Shown: piece by piece, positions 1-8,171 of the stretch
Numbering within the stretch: the first letter of the stretch is position 1
Layout: each line of letters opens with the position of its first letter
Source: Acidimicrobiaceae bacterium
GTDB lineage: Bacteria > Actinomycetota > Acidimicrobiia > Acidimicrobiales > RAAP-2
Direction: 5' to 3'
DNA: 41,694 nt
Assembly: GCA_003133325.1 (NCBI GenBank)
Contig: PKXA01000116.1
Coordinates: forward strand, 46,232-87,925
Position numbers and translations under genes: made by a program
The notes under the pieces: generated by a model
What the model was told of the DNA's origin: nothing
What the model saw: the letters and a program-made list of their open reading frames with translations, nothing else
Databases searched by the model: none

Positions 1-602
1 TGAACATCATCCGCGGCATCGGTATCTTCGGCCATTCGACCTCTGACCATTGCGAGATCGTCTAAGACAACGTGCGGGTGCCGGTGGAGAACACGCTGGG
101 GCTGGTGGGGCAGGGTCATCAGGCTGCGCAGGACCGGCTGGGCGCCGGCCGGATCTATCACTGTATGAACTCCATCGGGCAGATGTGGCGGGCCTTCGAC
201 CTCATGGTCGAACGCTCGCTGGCCCGTGAGGTCCACGGTGGCCTGTTGAAGGACAAGCAGTTCATCCAGGGCTTCATCGCCGATAGCTACATCGATATCC
301 AGGCGGCGCGCCTCATGACCATCAATGCCGCCGAGAAAGTGGCAGGCAACGATCCTCAGGCTCGCACCGCCATCTCCGCCATCAAGGTATTTGTCCCGGC
401 TGCCTACCATCGAGTGGTGGACAGGGCCATCCAGGTGTGGGGAGGTGCCGGGGTGGGCAACGACCTGCCCTTGGGTCGCATGTATCTGGCGGCCAGGGTC
501 CTGCGGTTGGCTGACGGGCCCGACGAGGTCCACAGGATCCTGATGGCCAAGAACATCCTCCACGAGTATGAATCCGGGAACACCTGGGATTTCGGGAAGT
601 AG
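1..602 (+). pseudogene. acyl-CoA dehydrogenase, 3' part with in-frame stop (runs off left edge)
   Basis: Reading frame 3 gives the C-terminal half of an acyl-CoA dehydrogenase, the FAD flavoenzyme that makes trans-2-enoyl-CoA. It opens with GHSTSDHCEIV, then a TAA stop at 63-65, then DNVRVPVENTLG, the usual loop after the central beta domain. The C-terminal helical domain follows, ending in RLADGPDEVHR, a signature of ACAD10/11-like enzymes. The family normally has Tyr or Phe where the stop sits (for example VYDNVRVP), so a single TAC or TAT to TAA change would explain it. Homology is continuous across the stop with no frame change. The gene is either a recent pseudogene or carries a sequence error; restart at GTG 72 would give only a 176-residue C-terminal fragment. 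The N-terminal half lies outside the window. Confidence 0.8.
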
Positions 603-652
603 CCGACCTGGGGCCGGCCCCGACGCGCCGTGCCGGAGGCCAACCCGGGCGG

Positions 653-658
653 TAGGGT
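653..658 (+). promoter_or_regulatory. candidate -10 box (TAGGGT) for leaderless start at GTG 667
   Basis: A TAnnnT hexamer ends 8 bases before GTG 667, and no Shine-Dalgarno sequence precedes that codon. Transcription would start at or next to the start codon. No convincing -35 box is visible. This is one of several such arrangements in the window. Confidence 0.35.
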
Positions 659-666
659 GACGGTCA

Positions 667-1068
667 GTGACCAGTATGGATGATTCTTTTGACCTGGAGA
701 TGGCCGCGGCGTCGCTGCGTGCCGACCTCACCGACGTGCACATCTTGTTGAAGGTGTTGGTCGATCAGCTGAGAGACACCTTGGGTGATCGGCTTCGGGT
801 CGAGCGTGGCGGTGGGCGTTTTCGGAAGACGGATGAGATCAAATCGGTCCAGATCTCCATGGGCACCGACCACTTCGATGCCGTGGTCGACGGTGCCGGG
901 TTGCTCTGCACCATCGGTCATGCCTCGGGCGGTATCCGCATTCGCAGCGATCAGGTGGACGTGGAAGTGTGGATCGCCAAGGTCCTCGGGGCACTCAAGG
1001 CGGAGGCGGCCCACAGCCAAACGGCCAGACAGGCCCTCGAGAACATTGTCATCGGAGGACACACATGA
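667..1068 (+). CDS. hypothetical protein, first gene of the YbjQ-domain operon
   Basis: This 133-residue protein is not one I recognise. It has no signal peptide and no membrane segment. The N-terminal half is acidic and helical in appearance (residues 5-45), followed by a more strand-like region (SVQISMGTDHFDAVVDG, then GIRIRSDQVDVEVWIAKVL) and a final helix. Its TGA overlaps the ATG of the next gene (ATGA at 1065-1068), so it is probably translated together with the three YbjQ-like proteins downstream and may work with them. GTG 667 is preferred because of the TAGGGT box 8 bases upstream; ATG 676 is an alternative. No function can be assigned. Confidence 0.7.
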   Translation: MTSMDDSFDLEMAAASLRADLTDVHILLKVLVDQLRDTLGDRLRVERGGGRFRKTDEIKSVQISMGTDHFDAVVDGAGLLCTIGHASGGIRIRSDQVDVEVWIAKVLGALKAEAAHSQTARQALENIVIGGHT

Positions 1069-1862
1069 GTGACGACCCCCAAGGACTTCCCGAGGCAACC
1101 AGCCATCGCCTCGAGGAACTGGAGCATGGTCTCTTTACTTCGGACCTGTCGGTCAATGAGTTCCTGTTGATCAAGGAAGTGGGATTCCATCCACTCGGGT
1201 TCGTGATGGGATCGTCCATTTATCACACCGGAATCCAGACTCGGAAGTGGGGACAGAGCCAAGAGCTCACCAAACTCACCGAGGCGATGTACAACGCCCG
1301 TGAGTTGGCTATGACCCGCATGGAGGAAGAGGCGGCCGAGCTGGGAGCCGATGGGGTGGTGGGGGTCCGGCTCGACGTCAACTACTACGAGTGGGGCAAG
1401 GATGCCGCCGAGTTCATTGCGGTGGGAACCGCGGTCAAGGCCGAGAGTGGCGTCTCTCATCGCAACAAGCTGGGCAAGCCCTTTACCTCCGATCTGTCGG
1501 GACAGGACTTCTGGACCCTGATGCAGACCGGCTATATTCCTCAGGGCCTGGTGATGGGAACCTGCGTGTACCACATCGCCCACCGGGGTCTGGGGCAGAC
1601 CCTGGGGTCGGCCGGCCAGAATGTCGAACTCCCCAACTTCACACAGGCCCTCTACGAGGCGCGTGAACTGGCCATGACCCGCATGCAGGATGAAGCCGAT
1701 CGACTGGGAGCATCTGGCATCGTCGGTGTTCGGCTGGAGGAAAAGTCCCACCAGTGGGGGAGCCACACCATCGAGTTCCTTTCTCTGGGAACCGCGGTGG
1801 TCAAGACGTCGAATGAGGTGACGTTGCCCACCCCCACCACCATCATTTCGCTCGACAACTGA
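1065..1862 (+). CDS. tandem YbjQ-like (heavy-metal-binding-type) domain protein 1
   Basis: The 265-residue protein has two copies of a YbjQ/UPF0145-like domain, at about residues 18-128 and 140-255. Each has a leading FTSDLS motif, a glycine turn (LGFVMG; QGLVMG), a Tyr-His after it, and the best-conserved block ARELAMTRM..EA..LGA.G.VGVRL, ending in EF...GTAV. YbjQ proteins are small, form pentamers and have been called putative heavy-metal-binding, though their role is not settled. No signal peptide or membrane segment is visible, so it should be cytosolic. The start ATG 1065 has a good ribosome site (GGAGGA) and overlaps the previous stop; the TGA shares a base with the next ATG. The two copies are more alike each other than those in the next gene, suggesting internal duplication. 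Confidence 0.8.
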   Translation: MSDDPQGLPEATSHRLEELEHGLFTSDLSVNEFLLIKEVGFHPLGFVMGSSIYHTGIQTRKWGQSQELTKLTEAMYNARELAMTRMEEEAAELGADGVVGVRLDVNYYEWGKDAAEFIAVGTAVKAESGVSHRNKLGKPFTSDLSGQDFWTLMQTGYIPQGLVMGTCVYHIAHRGLGQTLGSAGQNVELPNFTQALYEARELAMTRMQDEADRLGASGIVGVRLEEKSHQWGSHTIEFLSLGTAVVKTSNEVTLPTPTTIISLDN

Positions 1863-2761
1863 TGACGGATACGGCGCCTGATCTTCCCGAGGCCGCCAAC
1901 CGGCGTTTCGCCAGCCAGGCGTTCACGTCGGGGCTCACCGTGCCCGACTTCGCCGCCTGTCTGCAGATGGGGCTCGAGCCGGTGGGATACGTGCAGGGAT
2001 TCTGCGTGATGCAGTGGGGATGGTACGGCCTCAACTCTCCGTACCGCCGCGGCATATCTCCCTACGGTGGGGGCCAGGGCGGCTATATGGAGAGTTGGCA
2101 GTGCCCACACGGGTTCGTCTCCAACGAGCACCGGAGCTGGGGGCAGAATTACGAGCAGTCGTGGATCGAAGACGCCTGGGGCCAAGGGTTCGGGACCGCC
2201 TACTCGCGCATGCTCGAAGAAGCCGCAGCCGTCGGCGCACACGGTGTGGTGGGCGTGGTGGACACCGCCGACCGGCTCGGGGATCTGGGTGTGCTCGAGT
2301 TTCACCTCCGGGGTACTGCGGTGAGGGTGACCGATGCTCCGGCTCCGCCCGCGGGGCAACCGTGGACCACCTATTTGGCCGGCCAGCGTCTGGCCAAGCT
2401 GATCGAAGCCGGGTACATGCCGATCTCGGTGACGGCCGCGGTCTCCTCGGTCCGGGTCTGGGCCTACTGCATGACCGAATTCCTCTTGGAGGGGACCAGC
2501 TCCACCTGGGGCATGCAGCCGGCCGGGGCGGAGATCACCCAGGTGGCCTCGGCCCAGATGGCGGCACGCCAAATTGCCCGTGAGCACGTGCGGGCCCAAA
2601 TGGCGGGGGACTCACTCCATGGTGCAGAGATGGTGGTCTCCGAGCACCAACTGAGTGAGGGTGACCAGGAGATTCAGTGCCTTCTGCGGGGCAACCGGGT
2701 CAGACGGTTCAAGGACTTCGATCCGATGCCAGTTCCCCATCCCACGGTGAGGCTGTCGTGA
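1862..2761 (+). CDS. tandem YbjQ-like domain protein 2 (divergent)
   Basis: This 299-residue protein is a diverged member of the same family. The first domain (about residues 12-160) keeps FTSGLTVPDF, the Gly turn, and RMLEEAAAVGAHGVVGV followed by LEFHLRGTAV. It is swollen by a loop of about 45 residues rich in Gly, Tyr and Trp. The second domain (about 165-290) is the most degenerate of the six in this operon and keeps only the outline: AGQRLAKLIEAGYMPI, a helix with ARQIAREHVRAQM, and a final beta strand. The start ATG lies in the TGATG junction with the upstream stop, and the last codons overlap the next gene. Function unknown; expected to be cytosolic and made with its neighbours. Confidence 0.75.
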   Translation: MTDTAPDLPEAANRRFASQAFTSGLTVPDFAACLQMGLEPVGYVQGFCVMQWGWYGLNSPYRRGISPYGGGQGGYMESWQCPHGFVSNEHRSWGQNYEQSWIEDAWGQGFGTAYSRMLEEAAAVGAHGVVGVVDTADRLGDLGVLEFHLRGTAVRVTDAPAPPAGQPWTTYLAGQRLAKLIEAGYMPISVTAAVSSVRVWAYCMTEFLLEGTSSTWGMQPAGAEITQVASAQMAARQIAREHVRAQMAGDSLHGAEMVVSEHQLSEGDQEIQCLLRGNRVRRFKDFDPMPVPHPTVRLS

Positions 2762-3621
2762 GCATCAGCGGACAACTCGGAGGCCCACCTCCGACCCCGG
2801 TTGACATCAGGGCCGAACTGCGGCGGGCGGTTGACACGTTGCACGACCCGCAACCTTCCAAGGTGAAGTCGATGACCTCGGACCTCTCCATCGACGAAGA
2901 ATTGATTCTGCACTCCGTCGGATGGGAGCCGATTGAGCTGGTCTGTGGGGTCTCCCTGTATTCGGTCCCCATGGGCGTCTGGAACTGGGGCCAGGGGGAG
3001 ATCACGTCAGCGTCCGCCGCCTATGCCCGTTCGTTTGAGGGGGCCATTGACCGCATCCACCGCGAGTGCGCCAAGGCCGGGGGTCACGGTGTGGTCGGAG
3101 TACAGGTCGACCGTTCGATCCATCGCCACCATGTTGACGTGACGTTGCTCGGCACCGCGGTGCGACCGGTCGGAGCCAAACGGGTGGATGCAGCCCACGT
3201 ATTCGTCTCGGATCTCTCTGCCCGAGACTTCACCCTGTTGCACGTGTCGGGGTGGCAACCCTTGGGCCTGGCGGTCGGCGCCAGCTTCGTCTACGCACCC
3301 CGTCGATCCATCGGGGTGGCCATGCAGCAGAAGTCTCAGAACGTCGAGCTCACCAACTTCACCGAAGCAATGTATGCCGCCCGCGAATCGGCTATGGAAC
3401 GCATGCAGTCTTCAGCCATCGCTATGGGGGGAACGGGGGTGGTGGAGGTAAAGGTCACCGAGGGACCGATGGACTTTGCCCGGCACGCCGTCGGCTTCGG
3501 GGCCTGGGGCACAGTTGTCCGTCAGGTCACAGAGAACCATCGTCCGCTCAAGCCGTCGATGGTGGTCCCCCTGGACGATCCCACGAGCGGGTTCGAGGCC
3601 ACCGCGCTGCGAGGGAATTAG
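2758..3621 (+). CDS. tandem YbjQ-like domain protein 3
   Basis: Third two-domain member (287 residues). Domain one, about residues 38-140, carries MTSDLSIDEELILHSVGW, then RIHRECAKAGGHGVVGVQVD and VTLLGTAV. Domain two, about 145-260, carries FVSDLSARDFTLLHVSGW, a QNVELTNFTEAMYAARESAMERM block nearly identical to the second domain of the first YbjQ gene, then GTGVVEVKV. A short proline-containing N-terminal tail precedes domain one. GTG 2758 is chosen because it forms a GTGA overlap with the upstream stop, matching the rest of the operon; an earlier GTG/ATG at 2677 would overlap the upstream gene by 85 bases. Function unknown. Its stop is 10 bases from the end of a convergent gene. Confidence 0.78.
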   Translation: MSISGQLGGPPPTPVDIRAELRRAVDTLHDPQPSKVKSMTSDLSIDEELILHSVGWEPIELVCGVSLYSVPMGVWNWGQGEITSASAAYARSFEGAIDRIHRECAKAGGHGVVGVQVDRSIHRHHVDVTLLGTAVRPVGAKRVDAAHVFVSDLSARDFTLLHVSGWQPLGLAVGASFVYAPRRSIGVAMQQKSQNVELTNFTEAMYAARESAMERMQSSAIAMGGTGVVEVKVTEGPMDFARHAVGFGAWGTVVRQVTENHRPLKPSMVVPLDDPTSGFEATALRGN

Positions 3622-3630
3622 GGATACGAC

Positions 3631-4632
3631 TCACTGATCGGGCTTCGAAGGGTAGGTGTGCTCGGTCCACTGGGTGCCGTCCCAGTAACGCAGCAGGGTC
3701 GGGTCGGCATAATCGGCAAACCATCCGGCCGGATAGGCCGCTGGTGGTTCCGGCGGTGTCCCCGGCGCCATGGGTTGATCGTGCTGGGCCAGCTGGGCCA
3801 AGGTCGAGCCCAGCGTGGGGAAGCCACCGAACTCGGCGGTAGCCCGGTTCGGCCTGGATGGTGGAGCCGAGGTCATGGGGGTCAGACCTTCCATGACTGC
3901 GCCCGCCCGGACGGTTCCGCCATCCTCGAGTTGGATGCCGACCGGGCTCTGCCGATGCCGTCTCGACCTAGCGGGGAACACTGCCCACGCCATGATGAGC
4001 AGGAGGCACCCACCGACCGCCACGAACACCCCGTACCCGACCGACACCATGGGATGGGAGAGGTCCGGGCCGGTGAACGTGTGGATCTGCGTGATGCCGA
4101 TGATCACCGGCACCAGGGCTAGCAGTCCGATCACCGTCGAAATCAGCGTGATGCGGGTGAAAGGGAGAAGCAATGCCTGAAGGGCGCAGACGACCGCCAA
4201 CCCGACCAGGATCCATGCGACATGGCTGCGCCATCCGTGGAACAGGACCTTGAACAGATCACCGCGCAGGCCCGAGGGGTAGCCGCCGCCACTCTCCGAG
4301 CCCTTGATGATCGCCCAGGGCAACTGAGCCGATGCTCCGAGGATGATCGAGCTGAAGAAGATCCCGAACCGGGCCAGTGAGAACTGTCGACGACCTTGCC
4401 GCGGGCGAGGCGCGGTGGCGACGGGAGCAAGGGATGGGTTGGTCGGGGTCGGAGCATCGGTGCGTTGGAGTTGTGCGACAGCGTCTCGCCAACCGGAGTC
4501 ATCTTTCGGAAATCGGAATACGGCCTGAGGAACGGTGTCGAGACCATCCATGATCGCCCAGCAGTCGGGCATCTCGACCACGCACCAACGTCGCCCGGTC
4601 ACCAGGATCGGGAATCCGTGCAATGTCGCCAT
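3631..4632 (-). CDS. four-pass membrane protein with C-terminal DUF2510 domain
   Basis: The 333-residue protein begins with a cytosolic-looking N-terminal segment of about 80 residues, then four hydrophobic segments (about 86-108, 138-158, 162-181, 197-219), a basic stretch RSRRHR, a Pro/Ala-rich linker, and a C-terminal DUF2510 domain (about 300-328) with PAGWFADYADPTLLRYWDG and QWTEHTYP. DUF2510 is a short Trp-rich module common at the ends of actinobacterial membrane proteins; its ligand is unknown to me. The start ATG has an AAGGGGG ribosome site. It is convergent with the YbjQ operon and transcribed in the same direction as the nitronate monooxygenase 90 bases upstream, but with its own candidate promoter. 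Confidence 0.75.
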   Translation of the reverse strand: MATLHGFPILVTGRRWCVVEMPDCWAIMDGLDTVPQAVFRFPKDDSGWRDAVAQLQRTDAPTPTNPSLAPVATAPRPRQGRRQFSLARFGIFFSSIILGASAQLPWAIIKGSESGGGYPSGLRGDLFKVLFHGWRSHVAWILVGLAVVCALQALLLPFTRITLISTVIGLLALVPVIIGITQIHTFTGPDLSHPMVSVGYGVFVAVGGCLLLIMAWAVFPARSRRHRQSPVGIQLEDGGTVRAGAVMEGLTPMTSAPPSRPNRATAEFGGFPTLGSTLAQLAQHDQPMAPGTPPEPPAAYPAGWFADYADPTLLRYWDGTQWTEHTYPSKPDQ

Positions 4633-4684
4633 CGGTGACCCCCTTGCCCCGTCAACCCCGTTGTCGGTGCCTCATTTCCTCCGC

Positions 4685-4711
4685 ATCGTACAGGCTGGGG
4701 TGAGCTGCCAA
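4685..4711 (-). promoter_or_regulatory. candidate promoter of the DUF2510 membrane protein gene
   Basis: On the minus strand TTGGCA (4706-4711) is followed after 15 bases by TACGAT (4685-4690), inside the 90-base gap between the two minus-strand genes. The spacing is shorter than the usual 17, so the call is tentative. Confidence 0.35.
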
Positions 4712-4722
4712 CGGCGCCGGAG

Positions 4723-5844
4723 TCAGACGGTGACAGTCGCTTGCATGCGGTCCGTCGCTTCGATGTACTCCTCGACCATGCTGAAGACCACATCCCTGGC
4801 TTTACGCACGACGGTGGCTCGTCCGATGACCTGGCCGCAAGGATTGAAATTCACGTCGCGGGCCTGCTCGGGATACCGGTGACCGCGGGAAACGGCTTCG
4901 ATGGCCACCATCATCTGCAGCGGCATGGGCAACGGGTCCGGGGTCTCTTCCGCCTCCCACGCGTCGGTCCAATCGTTCTTGAGCATCCGGCATGGCTTGC
5001 CGGTAAAGGAGCGGGAACGCACGGTATCCCGGCTGGTGGCGGCCAGGTAGGTTTCCATTTGCTTGGGGGGAATATCGGCTTCCTCCACCGTCAACCACAA
5101 GGTGCCGGACCAGACGCCCTGGGCCCCGAGGGCCAGCGCCGCGGCCATCTGTCTCCCGCTGCCGACACCGCCGGCCGCCAGGACGGGGATGGGTGACACC
5201 GCGTCGATGACCTCGGGCCACAACACGATGCTCCCGACATCGCCGGTGTGGCCGCCACCCTCGGATCCTTGACAGACGATGAAGTCGAGTCCGGCCGCCT
5301 TGTGATTGAGAGCGTGCTTGACCGACCCGGCCAGGGCACCGATCATCAGACCCGCTCCTTGGACTTTTTCGATGACGTCGGCTGGGGGTGTGCCCAGGGC
5401 ATTGGCGATGAGGCGCACCTGCGGATGGCGAAGCGCCACTTCGATCAATCCGGCGGCATGAGCCGCGGTCCAGCCGATCATGCCGTTGCTTTGGCGCTCA
5501 TCCTCGGGGATTTCGGGCACGTGGTGATCGGCCAGGATTTTGAGGGCGAATTCTCGGTGTCCAGCCGGGATCAGACCACGGATCTGAGCTTCGAGCTTGT
5601 CCGGATCCATTTCGTCCATGCCCTCGTACTTGGCCGGGATCACGATGTCGACACCGTAGGGATGGTCACCGATGTGCTCGTCGATCCACGTGAGCTCCAC
5701 TTCGAGTTGCTCGGGAGTGAAGCCGATGGCGCCGAGCACACCGATCCCCCCGGCGTTGGAGACGGCAGCCACGACGTCGCGACAGTGGGTGAATGCGAAG
5801 ATCGGAAATTCGATGCCCAGCTTTCGGCTGATCTCGGTGTTCAT
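4723..5844 (-). CDS. nitronate monooxygenase family (NPD-like) FMN protein
   Basis: The 373-residue protein is a TIM-barrel FMN oxidoreductase of the nitronate monooxygenase / 2-nitropropane dioxygenase family, which oxidises alkyl nitronates; many members have other, undefined substrates. Visible marks are the N-terminal IEFPIFAFTHCRDVVAAVSNAGG..GVLGA, the phosphate-binding QGSEGGGHTGDVGS with the family's usual His, and PVLAAGGVGSGRQMAAALALGAQGV. The start at 5844 is chosen over an in-frame start further up because the protein then begins just ahead of the first barrel strand and the TetR stop lies 10 bases before it. It forms an operon with the TetR gene and faces an aldehyde dehydrogenase, so a catabolic or detoxifying task controlled by that regulator is likely. 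The true substrate cannot be told. Confidence 0.85.
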   Translation of the reverse strand: MNTEISRKLGIEFPIFAFTHCRDVVAAVSNAGGIGVLGAIGFTPEQLEVELTWIDEHIGDHPYGVDIVIPAKYEGMDEMDPDKLEAQIRGLIPAGHREFALKILADHHVPEIPEDERQSNGMIGWTAAHAAGLIEVALRHPQVRLIANALGTPPADVIEKVQGAGLMIGALAGSVKHALNHKAAGLDFIVCQGSEGGGHTGDVGSIVLWPEVIDAVSPIPVLAAGGVGSGRQMAAALALGAQGVWSGTLWLTVEEADIPPKQMETYLAATSRDTVRSRSFTGKPCRMLKNDWTDAWEAEETPDPLPMPLQMMVAIEAVSRGHRYPEQARDVNFNPCGQVIGRATVVRKARDVVFSMVEEYIEATDRMQATVTV

Positions 5845-5854
5845 GGTGGTTCGG

Positions 5855-6532
5855 CTACCTCTCTCTAGGCGGGTGTGTCGTGAGTGATGGTGTTGCGTTG
5901 ACGCGGTGATGTGGTTGGATCGGAATCTCCGGCACCGGTGGCATTCCCAACAACGCCGCCAGCCCCCTGACGGCAAGGTCGCAGTTGACCGAATCGGGTT
6001 CTATTCGCCGTTGCATCTCCAGACCGGTGAGGAGTGCCTTGACCAGCGTGGCCAGATCGTCTGGATCGGCGACCGGCTGCACGCTCATCGTCGACGCCCA
6101 TCGCGAGAGTTCGCGGGCGCTCCGGCCGCGGGACTCGACGCTTCGGGCCCGAAGAACGTCGGCCACCTCGGGGTCGCGGGTGGCCCGTTGCCAAAGCTCG
6201 TGTTCGAGGAGGGACCAACGATCCGAGTCGGTGTCGGGATTGTTGCCGATGTTGTCCCATACGGCAGCCAGCTGCCCGAGGGGGGAGTCGCTCATGGCGA
6301 CTTCGGCGAACAGAACCGTGAGGACCGACTGCTTCCACGCGTCGAGGACGGCCAGGAGGAGACCTTGCTTGCTGCCGAAGTGGGCGTAGACGGCACCCGA
6401 AGTTCGGCCCGCCGCCTCGGCGACGGCGTCTACCGATACCGCGTCGATCCCGCGGTCGGCGAACAGGTCGGCCCCGGCGGCCAACAGGAGCGCTCGGGTC
6501 TCTGCCTTCCGCTCCCCTTGGGTTTGGGTCAT
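5855..6532 (-). CDS. TetR-family transcriptional regulator
   Basis: The 225-residue protein opens with a TetR helix-turn-helix (about residues 8-55): TRALLLAAGADLFADRG, then VDAVAEAAGRTSGAVYAHFGSK and GLLLAVLDAW. The rest is the variable helical ligand-binding domain, with a conserved WSLLEHELWQRA patch. It would bind an operator as a dimer and release it on binding a small ligand. It is the first gene of a minus-strand operon with the nitronate monooxygenase and is divergent from the aldehyde dehydrogenase gene, so both are likely targets. The ribosome site before ATG 6532 is AGGGGAG. The C-terminal 20 residues look unstructured. Confidence 0.88.
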   Translation of the reverse strand: MTQTQGERKAETRALLLAAGADLFADRGIDAVSVDAVAEAAGRTSGAVYAHFGSKQGLLLAVLDAWKQSVLTVLFAEVAMSDSPLGQLAAVWDNIGNNPDTDSDRWSLLEHELWQRATRDPEVADVLRARSVESRGRSARELSRWASTMSVQPVADPDDLATLVKALLTGLEMQRRIEPDSVNCDLAVRGLAALLGMPPVPEIPIQPHHRVNATPSLTTHPPRER

Positions 6533-6576
6533 TCCGCTCCCCTGCTCGCCCCGGGCGGAGCGGATACATACCGGAG

Positions 6577-6590
6577 ACTACATATATAGT
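6577..6590. promoter_or_regulatory. candidate TetR operator (imperfect 14-bp palindrome)
   Basis: ACTACATATATAGT is a 14-bp dyad with one mismatched pair, a very AT-rich island in GC-rich DNA between the divergent TetR and aldehyde dehydrogenase genes. On the minus strand it falls between TTGCAT (6597-6602) and TAGTCT (6574-6579), which have the 17-base spacing of a promoter. The position suits autorepression; binding by this TetR is inferred. Confidence 0.4.
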
Positions 6591-6689
6591 GATTCCTATG
6601 CAATACGGGCCGACGGGCCCCGGGGGCCGAAATACCCCAGGCCCACACGCGTAAGCTGAGGCGACATCACTTCTAGTAGGGGGACCACC

Positions 6690-8123
6690 GTGGGAGCTTC
6701 GCAACCGATTGTCCGTGACCGCTTGTACATAGGAGGGGAGTGGGTGCCTTCCACCGGAACCGGCACCATCGATGTCATCGACTCGACCACCGAAGAGGTG
6801 ATGGGGTCCATCCCCGAGGGATCGACCAAGGATGTCGATCTGGCCGTGGCGGCCGCACGGGCGGCGTTCCCGGCCTGGTCGGCCACGCCAGTGGAGAAGC
6901 GGACCGAACTGTTGACCCAAGTCTCGCAAGCGTTGGCCACCCGGATGGACGACCTTGCCCGACTCATTACCCACGAGGTGGGCATGCCGTTGATGCTCTC
7001 GCAGTTGGTGCAGGTGGGCCTGCCGATGACGACGTTCGGATCCATGGCCCAGGTTGCCGCTGACTTCGCCTGGGAGCAGACAGTCGGCAACTCTCTGATT
7101 GTGCGCGAGCCGATTGGCGTGGTCGGCGCCATCACGCCGTGGAACTACCCGTTGCATCAGATTGCCGCCAAGGTGGCACCGGCGCTGGCCGCCGGTTGCA
7201 CGGTGGTGCTGAAGCCCAGCGAGGTGGCCCCCCTGAATGCATTTGTGTTGGCCGAGGTGTTCGAAGAGATTGGCCTTCCTGCCGGAGTCTTCAACCTGGT
7301 GACCGGTGTCGGGCCGGTAGTGGGAGAAGCGATCGCCGCTCACGCCGACGTGGACATGGTGTCGTTCACCGGCTCCACCCGGGCGGGAAAGCGGGTCTCT
7401 GAGGTGGCATCGGGCACCGTCAAGCGGGTGACCCTCGAGCTGGGCGGAAAGTCGGCCAACGTCATCCTCGACGATGCGGATCTGTCCAAGGCCGTTGCTG
7501 ACGGAGTTGCGAAGTGCTACCTCAACTCGGGACAGACCTGCAGCGCGTTGACCCGAATGCTGGTTCCCCGGGAGCGCTTGTCCGAGGTGGAGGATCTGGC
7601 CGTGGCGGCCGCCGAGGCGTTTACGCCCGGTGACCCGTTCGAAGCATCCAGCCGGCTTGGACCCTTGGTATCCGCGGCTCAGCGCGATCGGGTTCGTAAC
7701 TTCATCGACAAGGGGGTAGGGGAGGGGGCAACCCTCCTTACCGGTGGCGTGGAGGCACCCGAGGGTCTCTCGGCGGGATTCTTCATTCGGCCGACAGTGT
7801 TCAGCGATGTGACCCGGGACATGACCATCGCCCGGGACGAGATCTTCGGACCCGTGCTCTCGATCATCCCCTACGACACCGAGGAAGAGGCCATCGACAT
7901 CGCCAACGACTCCGAGTACGGGTTGGCCGGGGGTGTGTGGTCAGGCGACGCGGAGCGGGCCAAGGCGGTTGCCCGTCAGCTCAGGACCGGCCAGGTCGAA
8001 GTGAATGGAGGTGGATTCAATCCGCTGGCCCCATTCGGTGGTTACAAACAGTCGGGCAACGGACGGGAGTACGGCAGCTTCGGCTTAGAGGAATTCCTCG
8101 AGGTGAAGTCCGTGCAGCTGTAG
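6690..8123 (+). CDS. NAD(P)-dependent aldehyde dehydrogenase
   Basis: A full-length aldehyde dehydrogenase (477 residues) that oxidises an aldehyde to its acid. Key residues are all present: Asn152 in PWNYP, Lys175 in LKPSE, the cofactor loop FTGSTRAGK, general base Glu250 in [10 protein letters not shown], and nucleophile Cys284 in [12 protein letters not shown]. The C-terminal [15 protein letters not shown] and the final [11 protein letters not shown] are typical. Start GTG 6690 has an AGTAGGGGGA ribosome site. It is divergent from TetR and the nitronate monooxygenase; one plausible link is oxidation of an aldehyde released by that enzyme, but this is inference from position. Substrate not predictable. 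Confidence 0.92.
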   Translation: MGASQPIVRDRLYIGGEWVPSTGTGTIDVIDSTTEEVMGSIPEGSTKDVDLAVAAARAAFPAWSATPVEKRTELLTQVSQALATRMDDLARLITHEVGMPLMLSQLVQVGLPMTTFGSMAQVAADFAWEQTVGNSLIVREPIGVVGAITPWNYPLHQIAAKVAPALAAGCTVVLKPSEVAPLNAFVLAEVFEEIGLPAGVFNLVTGVGPVVGEAIAAHADVDMVSFTGSTRAGKRVSEVASGTVKRVTLELGGKSANVILDDADLSKAVADGVAKCYLNSGQTCSALTRMLVPRERLSEVEDLAVAAAEAFTPGDPFEASSRLGPLVSAAQRDRVRNFIDKGVGEGATLLTGGVEAPEGLSAGFFIRPTVFSDVTRDMTIARDEIFGPVLSIIPYDTEEEAIDIANDSEYGLAGGVWSGDAERAKAVARQLRTGQVEVNGGGFNPLAPFGGYKQSGNGREYGSFGLEEFLEVKSVQL

Positions 8124-8171
8124 CGGCCCGTTCGCCGCGGCTCGGCCCAGCCGGCACGGAGAAGCCCGGCG

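Noticed and set aside
3624-3635. Twelve bases identical to the core of the phage T7 promoter (ATACGACTCACT)
   Set aside because: The match stops before the essential TATAG start region and there is no phage polymerase context; it is taken as coincidence at the end of the YbjQ operon.
4640-4680. Seven-codon minus-strand frame (MRHRQRG) upstream of the DUF2510 gene
   Set aside because: Although preceded by TACGAT and GGAGGAA, it is very short and does not overlap the next start; chance is likely.
8124-8171. Terminator between the convergent aldehyde dehydrogenase and cobL genes
   Set aside because: Only a 5-bp GC stem (GCCGG/CCGGC) without a T tract is present.
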